This document shows positions 6,042 through 14,326 of a stretch of 25,048 nt of DNA, one piece after another (positions within the stretch are counted from its first letter, which is position 1; every line of letters begins with the position of its first letter). Source of the DNA: an uncultured Muribaculaceae bacterium. GTDB taxonomy: Bacteria > Bacteroidota > Bacteroidia > Bacteroidales > Muribaculaceae. The position numbers and the translations under genes are program-made. Under the pieces are notes generated by a model. That model saw only the letters and a program-made list of their open reading frames with translations, made no database searches and was not told the origin of the DNA. The stretch spans positions 1 through 25,048 of the forward strand of contig CAJTRC010000038.1 in assembly GCA_910578365.1 (NCBI GenBank), in the 5' to 3' direction.

Positions 6042-6849
6042 GGCGGTAAGCGTCGACAGCGTTTTTTACTGAGCCATGGAATAGCAGCAGGCGTTTGGCT
6101 TCGTCGTAGGGCAGGCCGAGTTCTTCAACTACCATTCGAGTGCCGCGGTCGACAAGTTTGGCATTCGACAGTTGCATGTTTACCATGCGGTTGCCTTTTA
6201 CGCGGCCCATGCGAATCATGGTGGCGGTGGTAATCATGTTGCAGATCATTTTCTGACCTGTACCCGATTTCATGCGCGAGCTTCCGGTCACAACCTCGGG
6301 GCCTACAATCATTTCGATGGGTATGTCGGCAGCTTCGGATATCGGAGCATCGGGGTTCGAAGTAATCGATGCTGTGAGGATTCCGTGGCGGCGGCATTCC
6401 TCGAGGGCGCCAATTACGTAAGGTGTGGTGCCCGATGCGGCTATGCCTACTACGGTGTCTTTGTCGTTGATGCCGAATTTCTCAAGGTCGCGCCAGCCCT
6501 GCAGGGTGTCGTCCTCGGCGTTCTCCACGGGGTTGCGCAGAGCGCGTTCGCCGCCGGCGATAATACCGATAACCCACGAAGGGTCCATGCCGAATGTTGG
6601 CGGTATCTCGGAGGCGTCGAGTACTCCGAGTCGGCCCGAAGTGCCGGCTCCGATGTAGAATATACGTCCGCCGCGTTTCATGCGGGGCACGATTTCGTTT
6701 ACGAGTTTCTCAATCTGCGGCAGTGCTTTTTCTACTGCGAGGGCAACTTTTTTGTCCTCTTCATTGATATAGTGGAGAATCTCGCCGGTGGACTTCTTTT
6801 CGAGGTCGTTGTAGTGCGATGGTTGCTCCGATATTTTTACGAATGCCAT
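6028..6849 (-). CDS. murQ: N-acetylmuramic acid 6-phosphate etherase
   Basis: A 273-residue cytoplasmic lyase that splits MurNAc-6-phosphate into GlcNAc-6-phosphate and D-lactate, the key step of MurNAc salvage. The SIS fold is evident from RIFYIGAGTSGRLGVLDASEIPPTF (residues about 62-86), the family signature. E81 in this segment and E112 in the VENAEDD segment correspond to the catalytic glutamates of E. coli MurQ (83 and 114). The IAASGTTPYVIGAL phosphate-binding loop and VVTGSSRMKSGTGQKM are also intact. Slightly shorter than E. coli MurQ (298), as in other Bacteroidetes. It starts 21 nt after the kinase that should supply its substrate and overlaps the SGNH hydrolase by 14 nt. Confidence 0.96.
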   Translation of the reverse strand: MAFVKISEQPSHYNDLEKKSTGEILHYINEEDKKVALAVEKALPQIEKLVNEIVPRMKRGGRIFYIGAGTSGRLGVLDASEIPPTFGMDPSWVIGIIAGGERALRNPVENAEDDTLQGWRDLEKFGINDKDTVVGIAASGTTPYVIGALEECRRHGILTASITSNPDAPISEAADIPIEMIVGPEVVTGSSRMKSGTGQKMICNMITTATMIRMGRVKGNRMVNMQLSNAKLVDRGTRMVVEELGLPYDEAKRLLLFHGSVKNAVDAYRHEEA

Positions 6850-6870
6850 GACGGTTTTAGTGTTTTAGGT

Positions 6871-7731
6871 TCAGGATTTAATGTCCGGGGCGTGGAAAGC
6901 AATGAGTCCGGGCATGGGGCTTTTTTCGATGCTGCCTATAGTGTATCCGAAGGGCTCGGCGGCTTTGCGCAGCTGTGGCTCGTAGTAGCAGGCTATGGAG
7001 CCGATGAAACTTACCGGATATTTTTCGGCCTCGGTATAGTTGGCTATGTTGCGGCGGAAGAATGCCGAGAATGCACCTATAAGCAGAGCCTGTATTTCGG
7101 GACGCTCGATGTTGGCCAGCAGGAAGGGGCTTGTAGATGCCAGAAAGCGGTTTGCCGCCGGCTCTTTGTACACGCGGCGTATTATGCCCAGACGGTCGAG
7201 CCCGATTCGGTCCATGAATTTTTGGCACAAGTCCTCGGGCAGCTGCTGTTTGAGAACATCACCTATGAGAATTTTGCCCAGTACGGCTCCTGAGCCTTCA
7301 TCGCCGAGAATGTAGCCCAATGGCGATACGTTACTTACAATTTTTTCGCCATCGTAGTAACATGAGTTGGAGCCGGTGCCGAGAATGCAGGCAATGCCTG
7401 GCCGGCGGCCGCATAGTGCGCGAGCGGCTCCCAGCAGGTCGGTATCGGCTTCGATGGTGTCGGCGGCTGTAAATACGGCTTTGATTGCCGATGCAACATT
7501 GCCGCATATTTCATCGCCCAGACATCCGGCGCCGTAGAAGTACACTTCTTTTACGGCAGCGGCCAGCTCACCCATCTCCGGCAGCAGTTCGCGGCGGATT
7601 ATGTCTTCCATCTCTCCGGCGGTAAGCAGCACCGCGTTCATGCCGATGGTGAAATATTCTTTTTTTACTATGTTTTGGTCCAGAAGACACCAGTGAGTCT
7701 TGGTGCTTCCGCAATCTGCGATAAGAATCAT
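6871..7731 (-). CDS. murK: BadF-family amino-sugar kinase, MurK-like
   Basis: A 286-residue ASKHA-fold kinase of the BadF/BadG/BcrA/BcrD group, which includes mammalian N-acetylglucosamine kinase. The phosphate-1 loop is DCGSTKTHW (from D6). D98 in ADTDLLGAARAL aligns with the catalytic aspartate of NAGK, and ILGTGSNS (116-123) is the phosphate-2/adenosine region. GYILGDEGSGAVLGK is a conserved loop. In Tannerella forsythia a kinase of this type, MurK, phosphorylates MurNAc at C6 and is encoded with murT and murQ; the same three genes are adjacent here. It overlaps the permease gene by 4 nt. Activity on GlcNAc as well as MurNAc is possible, and sequence alone does not separate them. Confidence 0.85.
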   Translation of the reverse strand: MILIADCGSTKTHWCLLDQNIVKKEYFTIGMNAVLLTAGEMEDIIRRELLPEMGELAAAVKEVYFYGAGCLGDEICGNVASAIKAVFTAADTIEADTDLLGAARALCGRRPGIACILGTGSNSCYYDGEKIVSNVSPLGYILGDEGSGAVLGKILIGDVLKQQLPEDLCQKFMDRIGLDRLGIIRRVYKEPAANRFLASTSPFLLANIERPEIQALLIGAFSAFFRRNIANYTEAEKYPVSFIGSIACYYEPQLRKAAEPFGYTIGSIEKSPMPGLIAFHAPDIKS

Positions 7732-8882
7732 ATCTTTATATAGATTTTCTTTTTATACAGAATTAGTCCTACGAGCCATACGGCCACAACTACGAATATG
7801 GCATATAATAGCGAAGCCAGGGTGGCATTGCCGGCGCAGAGTGGCATCAGCGCGTCGTTGTATAATATGGTGTGGATTGATTTTTCGCCAATATGTATTG
7901 CACCAAGGAGCACGGCGAAGACAGTGCCGTAGCAGTACATGAACAGCGGGTTGATGCCGAATGCCTCGAAGAAGCGGCTCCAGCTCCGGTAGCCCTTGAT
8001 GTCGATTACGGTAATGAGCAGAGCCAGCAGGGTAGATGCCAGGCCGCAGGTGGTGAGCACGAATGTCGGTGACCATATTTTTTTGTTCACCGGTATGCCG
8101 TAGCTCAGGAGCAGGCCGGCAAATGTGAGTACGGCGCCTACGATAAAGAGCGAGTTGGTGCGCCGCATGTTGTCGGCCGTGCCGGTGATGAGTCCGCCGC
8201 AGAGGAAGCCTATGAGTACGTGGGCAATCGAGGGCAGGGTGCTGAGCAGACCTTCGGGGTCGAATTTGAGATACTGTCCGCCCACGGTGTCGCCGTACAT
8301 GTGGTTTTCGCCGAGCACGGCGTGGTCGATGCGGCATATAATATTGTCGGCCGAGAATTCAAAGCCGTTGCCGGCAATCAGCAGTATGCTGTACAGCACC
8401 AGCAGAGCGCCGGTGGTCAGGGCCAGGGCCTTGCGCCGCAGCAGCATGGCAAGTATCGAGGCCGCGCAGTAGCACAGAGCCAGGCGAGGCATCACTCCCA
8501 GCACACGTATGTGGCTGAAGTCGGTCATTATATCCCATATCGGGCGGTCGCCGTGTATGCCGTACAGTACTTTGGCCAGCCATGCTATGCCCAGGCCGAT
8601 GGCGAAAATCACCACTGTGCGGCGCAGCACTTTCCGGAGCGATGCCGCTGAAAACTCGAAATTGTATTTCTTAAGCGAGAACCAGGTGCTGACACCCATT
8701 ATAAACATAAAGAACGGAAACACCAGGTCGGTGGGCGTGAGCCCGTGCCACTCGGCATGCCGCAGAGGCGCGTAGATGCTTCCCCACGAACCGGGATTGT
8801 TTACCAGCAACATTCCGGCTATGGTTATGCCGCGCATGATGTCAAGCGCTAAAAGTCGTTTGGGTTTTGTTTTATTGTCCAT
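7728..8882 (-). CDS. HGSNAT-like membrane protein, probable MurNAc/GlcNAc permease (MurT/NagX type)
   Basis: A 384-residue polytopic inner-membrane protein with about ten hydrophobic segments. The N-terminus has the COG4299/DUF5009 signature shared with heparan-alpha-glucosaminide N-acetyltransferase: LLALDIMRGITIAGMLLVNN, then RHAEWHGLTPTDLVFPFFMF. H42 lies where HGSNAT has its acetyl-carrying histidine. Bacterial homologues are often named NagX. My recollection is that the MurNAc transporter MurT of Tannerella forsythia belongs with this kind of protein and sits beside murK and murQ, exactly the context here. PTS proteins such as MurP are absent, so uptake without phosphorylation followed by the MurK-like kinase makes sense. 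An acetyltransferase role cannot be excluded. It starts 33 nt after the dehydrogenase gene. Confidence 0.78.
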   Translation of the reverse strand: MDNKTKPKRLLALDIMRGITIAGMLLVNNPGSWGSIYAPLRHAEWHGLTPTDLVFPFFMFIMGVSTWFSLKKYNFEFSAASLRKVLRRTVVIFAIGLGIAWLAKVLYGIHGDRPIWDIMTDFSHIRVLGVMPRLALCYCAASILAMLLRRKALALTTGALLVLYSILLIAGNGFEFSADNIICRIDHAVLGENHMYGDTVGGQYLKFDPEGLLSTLPSIAHVLIGFLCGGLITGTADNMRRTNSLFIVGAVLTFAGLLLSYGIPVNKKIWSPTFVLTTCGLASTLLALLITVIDIKGYRSWSRFFEAFGINPLFMYCYGTVFAVLLGAIHIGEKSIHTILYNDALMPLCAGNATLASLLYAIFVVVAVWLVGLILYKKKIYIKI

Positions 8883-8915
8883 TGCAATAGTTTGATAGTG
8901 ATTGGCGTGTGCGAT

Positions 8916-11699
8916 TTAAGAACTTGTAACTTTATCTACGAGGTACACAATAGAGCGGTAGGGTACGCCGCCGTTGGTGGTCAGACCTATTTCACATGTT
9001 CGGGAGTTGCTGTAGCCTTCCACTACTTTTGCCGCCTGCAGGGCCGGGCGGAGTTTGCGCAATCCCCAGCGATTGAGCTCGGGGTGGGTAAAGCCTTTGT
9101 CGCCGGCAAAACCGCAGCATCCGACTTCCTGTGGTACTGTTACGTTAGTGCTGCATTTCCGAGCCAGTTCGATTATAGTTTCGGCGAGGCCCATCATTCT
9201 GGTCGAGCAGGTTACGTGTACAGCTATAGGTGTATCTACAGGCTTGAACGTGAGGTGCTCGGCCAAGTGTGTCATTATGAATTCGGCCGGTTCGTACAGG
9301 TGCATGCGCTGTATTTTCTGGCGCATGCGGTGCAGGCAGGGGCTTTGGTCGCAGAGTACCGGCCATTGTCCTTGCTCCGAAGCCAGCCACAGTTTCTCTT
9401 CGAGTTGCCGAACTTTCTGCTCTCCTATGTCGGGCATGCCTTTGCTTTCCCATATCATGCCGCAGCAAAGCTGCTTTATGTCGTCGGGATAAATAACTTC
9501 GAATCCGGCGCGCTCAAGCAGCTTCAGCATTACTTTGGTCAGAGGTTCGTCGTGGGGCTGTCCGGGTGTGGCACCCATAGTGCGGTTGATGCAGGACGGG
9601 AAGTATACAACTTTGCGCTTCTTCTGAGGCTGAGTTGCGGGTTTAAAGTAGTTTGGCTGCGGCAGGTCGGCAGTCCACAGCGGCATACCGGCCTTGTGCA
9701 AGGCCCGGCCCAGGATATTGACACCTTTAGGCCCTATGATGGCCCGGGCTGCCACAGCGCAGGCTAATGCGCCGCGCAGGGTGGTGCTGACTCCGGCCAG
9801 GTGATTGGCTGCGAATTTGCCTACACGCCATGCCGGGGAGCCTTCGGGATTAAGTTTTTGGCGCAGATGGTGTACGAGTACACCTGTTTTAATGCCCATG
9901 GGACATGCGAGGCTGCACAGGCCGTCGCCTGCACAAGTTTCGATGCCGGGATATACAAGCTGTTTTTCCAGCAGGGCTATCCGGGGGTCGGCCGGATTGA
10001 TGTTGCGCAGACGCTCAATCTCGCGGACGGCGACAATACGCTGGCGTGCGGAGAGAGTAAGACCGCAGCTTATGCAGTTCGGCTCGCAGAAGCCGCATTC
10101 GATGCAGTTGTCGACTGTCGGGTCAACAGGCGTAAGCACTTTTGTGTCCTTGATATAGCATCCGGAGTCGTTGTTGAATATGACTCCCGGATTGAGCAGC
10201 CCGTCCGGGTCGAAAAGTTTTTTCACTTCGTGCATAATCTGCCAGGCCGCTTTACCCCATTCTATTTCCACAAATGGAGCCATGTTGCGTCCGGTGCCAT
10301 GTTCGGCTTTGAGCGAGCCGTCGAAGCGCTCTACCACAAGATGCTTGATGTCGAGCATCAGTTGCGAGTAGCGTTCACGATCGGCATCGGTGTCGAACTT
10401 CTGCGATATGATGAAGTGGTAGTTCCCTTCGAGGGCGTGGCCGTAGATGCAGGCGTTGTCGTATCCGCTGCGATCGAGTATTTTCAACAGCTCTGCTGTA
10501 GCCTGAGGCAGGTTTTCGATGTGGAATGCAATATCCTCGATAAGTGTAGTGGTGCCTGCCGGACGAGTACCTCCGACAGCCGGGAATACCCCCGACCGCA
10601 GATGCCACCATTTGGCGCACTGCTGCGGGTCGGTAGAGAAGGACACCGGCTTGAAGGTGGAGAATCCGTCAAGCACCTGCATGGTGCTGTCGATTTTATT
10701 GTTCAACTCTTCGGCGGAGTCGGCTTTTACCTCTATGAGCAGGGCGGTAAGTCCTTTGCCGGTGGTATCGCCTACAGCATCGAGCGAATGGCTATCGAGA
10801 AGTTCGCAGCTGACCACGGGCGAATCGTGCCGCAGGGCCACCACTGTGCGGCAGGCCTCGTCGATGTCGCTGAAATATAGCATAGCCGAGGCCGACAGAG
10901 GGTACAGGTGGCCGGTTTTCATGGTCACTTCGCTGATAAAAGCCAGGGTGCCTTCGCTGCCTGCCATCAGGTGGGTGATAATATCGAATGGGTCGTCGAA
11001 GGTTATGAAAGGCAGCAGGTTGAGTCCGGTTACGTTTTTTATGGAGTATTTGTGCCGGATGCGTTGTGCGAGTTTGCTGTCGCTGCGTACTTTGTCGCGC
11101 AGGGCATTTATGCCGCACAGGAATTGGGCGTGGCTGTCGGCAAAGTTTCGGCGCGACTCCTCGCTGCCGGTGTCGAGTATGGTGCCGTCGGCCATAACCA
11201 GGCGTGCCGACAGCAGCATGCGGTCGGAGTTGGCATGTATGCCGCAGTTCATGCCTGAAGCGTTGTTGGCTACTATGCCTCCGACCATAGCGGCTTTTTT
11301 CGAAGCCGGGTCGGGTGTGAAAATCTTGCCGTATGGTCGCAGAATATCGTCGACGTGCGAGCCTATTATACCGGGCTGCATGGTTATGGTGTCGGCATGT
11401 GGCCCTACGGTGTAGTTTTCCCAGTTCTTGCCTGCCACTACCAGCACTGAGTCGCTGATAGCCTGGCCCGATAGGCTTGTGCCGGCAGCGCGGAATGTCA
11501 CCGGAATCTTGTGCTTGTCAGCCGCCTGAAGCAGTCGTGCCACCTCGGCCTCGTTGGCCGAGCGCACCACTATTTGTGGGGTAAGGCGGTAAAATCCGGC
11601 GTCGGTGCCCCAGGTGAGGCGACGCAGTTCGTCGGTGTAGATGCGTTCGCGGGGTATGAATGATATATCGGTCAGGAAGGAGGCGTAGCGGGAGTCCAT
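8916..11699 (-). CDS. FAD- and Fe-S-dependent D-lactate dehydrogenase (Dld-II/GlcD-GlcF fusion type)
   Basis: A 927-residue fusion. The N-terminal part (about 20-470) is an FAD-linked oxidase (PCMH fold): PQIVVRSANEAEVARLL, then RAAGTSLSGQAISDSVLV, GGIVANNASGMNCG and GSEGTLAFISEVTM. Then come two Fe-S motifs, CIECGFCEPNC and CAGDGLCSLACP, and a C-terminal heterodisulfide-reductase-like half with two CCG motifs (QLCCGM and VGCCGF). The architecture matches membrane-associated D-lactate dehydrogenases such as Dld-II of Shewanella, and related 2-hydroxyacid dehydrogenases. In this operon the likely substrate is the D-lactate released by MurQ, oxidised to pyruvate with electrons to quinone. I place the start at the ATG at 11697-11699 (MDSRYASFL), 10 nt after namZ. 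A longer frame from 11780 would overlap namZ by 71 nt and add 27 residues with no family similarity. Confidence 0.85.
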   Translation of the reverse strand: MDSRYASFLTDISFIPRERIYTDELRRLTWGTDAGFYRLTPQIVVRSANEAEVARLLQAADKHKIPVTFRAAGTSLSGQAISDSVLVVAGKNWENYTVGPHADTITMQPGIIGSHVDDILRPYGKIFTPDPASKKAAMVGGIVANNASGMNCGIHANSDRMLLSARLVMADGTILDTGSEESRRNFADSHAQFLCGINALRDKVRSDSKLAQRIRHKYSIKNVTGLNLLPFITFDDPFDIITHLMAGSEGTLAFISEVTMKTGHLYPLSASAMLYFSDIDEACRTVVALRHDSPVVSCELLDSHSLDAVGDTTGKGLTALLIEVKADSAEELNNKIDSTMQVLDGFSTFKPVSFSTDPQQCAKWWHLRSGVFPAVGGTRPAGTTTLIEDIAFHIENLPQATAELLKILDRSGYDNACIYGHALEGNYHFIISQKFDTDADRERYSQLMLDIKHLVVERFDGSLKAEHGTGRNMAPFVEIEWGKAAWQIMHEVKKLFDPDGLLNPGVIFNNDSGCYIKDTKVLTPVDPTVDNCIECGFCEPNCISCGLTLSARQRIVAVREIERLRNINPADPRIALLEKQLVYPGIETCAGDGLCSLACPMGIKTGVLVHHLRQKLNPEGSPAWRVGKFAANHLAGVSTTLRGALACAVAARAIIGPKGVNILGRALHKAGMPLWTADLPQPNYFKPATQPQKKRKVVYFPSCINRTMGATPGQPHDEPLTKVMLKLLERAGFEVIYPDDIKQLCCGMIWESKGMPDIGEQKVRQLEEKLWLASEQGQWPVLCDQSPCLHRMRQKIQRMHLYEPAEFIMTHLAEHLTFKPVDTPIAVHVTCSTRMMGLAETIIELARKCSTNVTVPQEVGCCGFAGDKGFTHPELNRWGLRKLRPALQAAKVVEGYSNSRTCEIGLTTNGGVPYRSIVYLVDKVTSS

Positions 11700-11709
11700 A
11701 ATTACTATG

Positions 11710-12945
11710 TTAACGGTAGAGGTAATATGCTGAGGATGCTTTGCGGAAACTTTCGTTGTCTTTATTCCAGTATTCAACAATATCTGCTACATTATGGTTT
11801 TTGCCGAATAGTTTTCTTATTTCTTTGGAGCCGCATACCTTGTCGAACATGTTGAATCGTTTTGGGTCGGCTTTATCCATGGCCTTGCGGTCGGGGTACA
11901 TCTGTGCCAGCTCCTGCATTACATAGAACTGGGTGAGCGACAGCGGAGCGCTTTCGATGTCGGTTACATACAGCTCCACGCCCTGCAGGTTCTGGCCCTG
12001 GCCTACGGCGTAGAAAGGTTTGATGTATATGGGACGGAACTTGAGTCCCGGCAGATTGAGCGCATTGAGTCGGCGGGCCAGCTCGGGGGCGTCGATCCAT
12101 TCGGCGCAAAACAGTTTGAAGGGCTCGGTGTAGCCCACGCCTATCGACATGTATCCCAGCTCGCCCAGGATACCCGACATGGGGTAGTAGACTGCTGTTT
12201 CGGGGGTTGGGATATGAGGCGACGGCAGTACCCACGGCATGCCGGTCCGGGCAAAAGTCATGTCGCGCTTCCAGCCCTGCATGGGCACGACGGTCAGGTC
12301 GACCTTCTTGCCCAGAATGCCTTCTTCGTTGAGATAGCGGGCCAGTTCGCCCGGAGTGAGGCCGTAGAGATAGGGGATGGGGAAACGGCTTACAAACGAC
12401 TCGCAGTCCTTCTCTACCAGGTTGCCTTCAACTTTGTTGCCGCTGACGGGGTTGGGACGGTCGAGTACCATGAACTCCTTGCCCAGCTCGGCGCATGCCT
12501 GCATGGCGTTGCCCATGGTGGATATGAAGGTGTACGAGCGGCAGCCTATGTCCTGAATGTCGTATACCAGTACGTCCACATCTTTAAGCATCTCGGCCGA
12601 GGGGCGCAGGGTCTTGCCGTATATGGAGTATACGGTCACACCGGTGGAGGGGTCGGTCGATGTGCCTACATGGTCGCCGGCATGGACGTCGCCGCGCACG
12701 CCGTGTTCGGGCGAGAACAGGGCCGTGAGGGTCACGCCGGGAGCTTCATGGAGTATGTCGATGGTACTTTTGAGGTCGTTGTCGATGCCGGTTGGGTTGG
12801 TAATAAGGCCCACACGTTTGCCCTGCAGTTGTGCGAAGCCGCCGTCGCGGAGCACTTCGATGCCGGGTTTGACTTTGGTCTGTGCCGACATGGAAGCCGA
12901 CACAGACAGAGCCAGTAGAAGGAGGAGAATGTTGCGTATAGTCAT
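11710..12945 (-). CDS. namZ: Exo-beta-N-acetylmuramidase NamZ (GH171, former DUF1343)
   Basis: A 411-residue secreted glycosidase that removes MurNAc from the non-reducing end of peptidoglycan glycans. It starts with a signal peptide (TIRNILLLLLALSVSASMSA, cleavage near residue 21). The DUF1343 family motifs are strong: GKRVGLITNPTGI, LFSPEHGVRG (E80 a likely catalytic acid), VYSIYG, DVDVLVYDIQDIGCRSYTF, MVLDRPNPVSGNKVEG and a C-terminal GVELYVTD. The length is typical of Bacillus and Tannerella NamZ (about 400). Cytoplasmic MurNAc kinase and etherase genes lie downstream, so its product can be followed into the cell. The gap to ampG upstream is 31 nt and to the dehydrogenase 10 nt. Confidence 0.92.
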   Translation of the reverse strand: MTIRNILLLLLALSVSASMSAQTKVKPGIEVLRDGGFAQLQGKRVGLITNPTGIDNDLKSTIDILHEAPGVTLTALFSPEHGVRGDVHAGDHVGTSTDPSTGVTVYSIYGKTLRPSAEMLKDVDVLVYDIQDIGCRSYTFISTMGNAMQACAELGKEFMVLDRPNPVSGNKVEGNLVEKDCESFVSRFPIPYLYGLTPGELARYLNEEGILGKKVDLTVVPMQGWKRDMTFARTGMPWVLPSPHIPTPETAVYYPMSGILGELGYMSIGVGYTEPFKLFCAEWIDAPELARRLNALNLPGLKFRPIYIKPFYAVGQGQNLQGVELYVTDIESAPLSLTQFYVMQELAQMYPDRKAMDKADPKRFNMFDKVCGSKEIRKLFGKNHNVADIVEYWNKDNESFRKASSAYYLYR

Positions 12946-12976
12946 TATTGTAAATATTGTCAGGGGGTGAGGATTT

Positions 12977-14326
12977 TTATTTCAGACCGTATGTCGGGTC
13001 GATTTTGCGATCGATGAAGTATGTCACAATCAGTGTGGCGGCGCAGCAGGCAATAACCATCCAGAAGAACATTGCGTAGCCGAGCACTTCCTGCAGGAAG
13101 CCGGCCACCATGCCCGGCAACATCATGCTCATGGCCATGAAGGCTGTGCAGATGGCGTAGTGCGAGGTGGTGAACTCTCCTTCCGAGAAGTACATCATGT
13201 ACAGCATATAGGCTGTGAAACCAAAGCCGTAGCCGAACTGCTCGATAGCCACTGCGGTGCTGATGTACCACAGATTGTCGGGCTGCACTTCGGCCAGATA
13301 GCAGAAGGTGAGGCAGGGCAGAGTCATGCATGCTGCCATTACCCACAGCGACTTGCGCAGGCCTACCTTGGAGGCGTACACGCCGCCGATGATGCCGCCT
13401 ATGGTTAAGAACAGTACGCCTATGGTACCGTAGACTATGCCAACGTTCTCGGTCGAGAGGCCCAGACCGCCTACTTCTTTCGCCGCTACCAGGAAGGGGG
13501 TACACATCTTAATCAGAAACGCCTCCGGCAGGCGGTAAAGCAGCATGAATGCTATGGCCAGCCACAGCCCTTTCTTGGTGAAGAATGTGGCGAATGAGTT
13601 GGCGAACTCGCGGAATATGGCTCCGGCACCGGCCGTGCGATGGTTGGCATCGAGGCGTGAGTGGTCGGTCGCGGGGCGCGGTACTATAAATGTGTGGTAT
13701 AAAGTCACCAGGCTGAAAATCAGTGCTGTGACACCGAGCGTGAGCTGCCACGACGCCGGTATGTTGCCGGCCTCTATGCCCAGGAAGCCCAGGCCGTGGG
13801 TTTCGGTATAGCCGGCGATATACACCAGCACACCTTGGCCGAAAATCGACGACAGACGGTAGAACGTTGAGCGTATGCCTACAAAGGCCGCCTGGTTTTT
13901 GGTCGACAGGGCCAACATATAAAAACCGTCGGCGGCTATGTCGTGAGTGGCCGATGCGAACGCGGTGATGGCGAACAGTATAAGTGTGACGCCGAAGAGG
14001 CCTATGGGAGTGTTGCCCGAAGCAATCTCGGCGGCCGACGGGTGAGGTATACACAGTGTGAGCATGATGAATGCCAGCGACATAAGCAGTTGCATGGCGA
14101 TAATCCACCAACGCTTGGTGCGTATGATGTCGACAAACGGACTCCAGAACGGCTTAATCATCCATGGCAGATACAGCAGGCTGGTGAAAAGGGCCATCTG
14201 GCCGTTGGGCACACCCATCTTGGCTAACATCAGCACCGATATGTTGTTGACTATGAAGTAGGGTATGCCTTCGGCGAAGTACAGCGTCGGAACCCATAGC
14301 CAAGGATTACGTGTGGTTACTTTCAT
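12977..14326 (-). CDS. ampG: AmpG-like MFS muropeptide transporter
   Basis: A 449-residue major-facilitator protein with about twelve membrane segments. The N-terminus NPWLWVPTLYFAEGIPY has the AmpG hallmark (FxxGIPY). It is followed by MALFTSLLYLPWMIKPFWSPFVD and, in loop 4-5, FASATHDIAADGFYM, another AmpG-type segment. AmpG proteins import GlcNAc-anhydroMurNAc disaccharides and muropeptides by proton symport through the inner membrane. A dedicated AmpG is known to feed MurNAc salvage in Tannerella forsythia. Here it overlaps the SpoIID gene by 4 nt and stands before namZ. AnmK and NagZ, which normally act after AmpG, are not in the window. Confidence 0.88.
   Translation of the reverse strand: MKVTTRNPWLWVPTLYFAEGIPYFIVNNISVLMLAKMGVPNGQMALFTSLLYLPWMIKPFWSPFVDIIRTKRWWIIAMQLLMSLAFIMLTLCIPHPSAAEIASGNTPIGLFGVTLILFAITAFASATHDIAADGFYMLALSTKNQAAFVGIRSTFYRLSSIFGQGVLVYIAGYTETHGLGFLGIEAGNIPASWQLTLGVTALIFSLVTLYHTFIVPRPATDHSRLDANHRTAGAGAIFREFANSFATFFTKKGLWLAIAFMLLYRLPEAFLIKMCTPFLVAAKEVGGLGLSTENVGIVYGTIGVLFLTIGGIIGGVYASKVGLRKSLWVMAACMTLPCLTFCYLAEVQPDNLWYISTAVAIEQFGYGFGFTAYMLYMMYFSEGEFTTSHYAICTAFMAMSMMLPGMVAGFLQEVLGYAMFFWMVIACCAATLIVTYFIDRKIDPTYGLK

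Noticed and set aside
6172..7293. Long plus-strand open frame (373 codons) across murQ and murK
   Set aside because: It is antisense to two well-identified enzymes, is rich in Tyr, His, Cys and Gly as expected from a complement frame, and has no domain I recognise. Similar cases at 9801-10880, 16598-17866 and 20020-20673 were rejected for the same reason.
11700..11780. A longer start for the D-lactate dehydrogenase, 27 codons upstream
   Set aside because: It would overlap namZ by 71 nt and the added residues show no family similarity. The ATG at 11697-11699 begins right after the namZ stop and directly before the conserved N-terminus.
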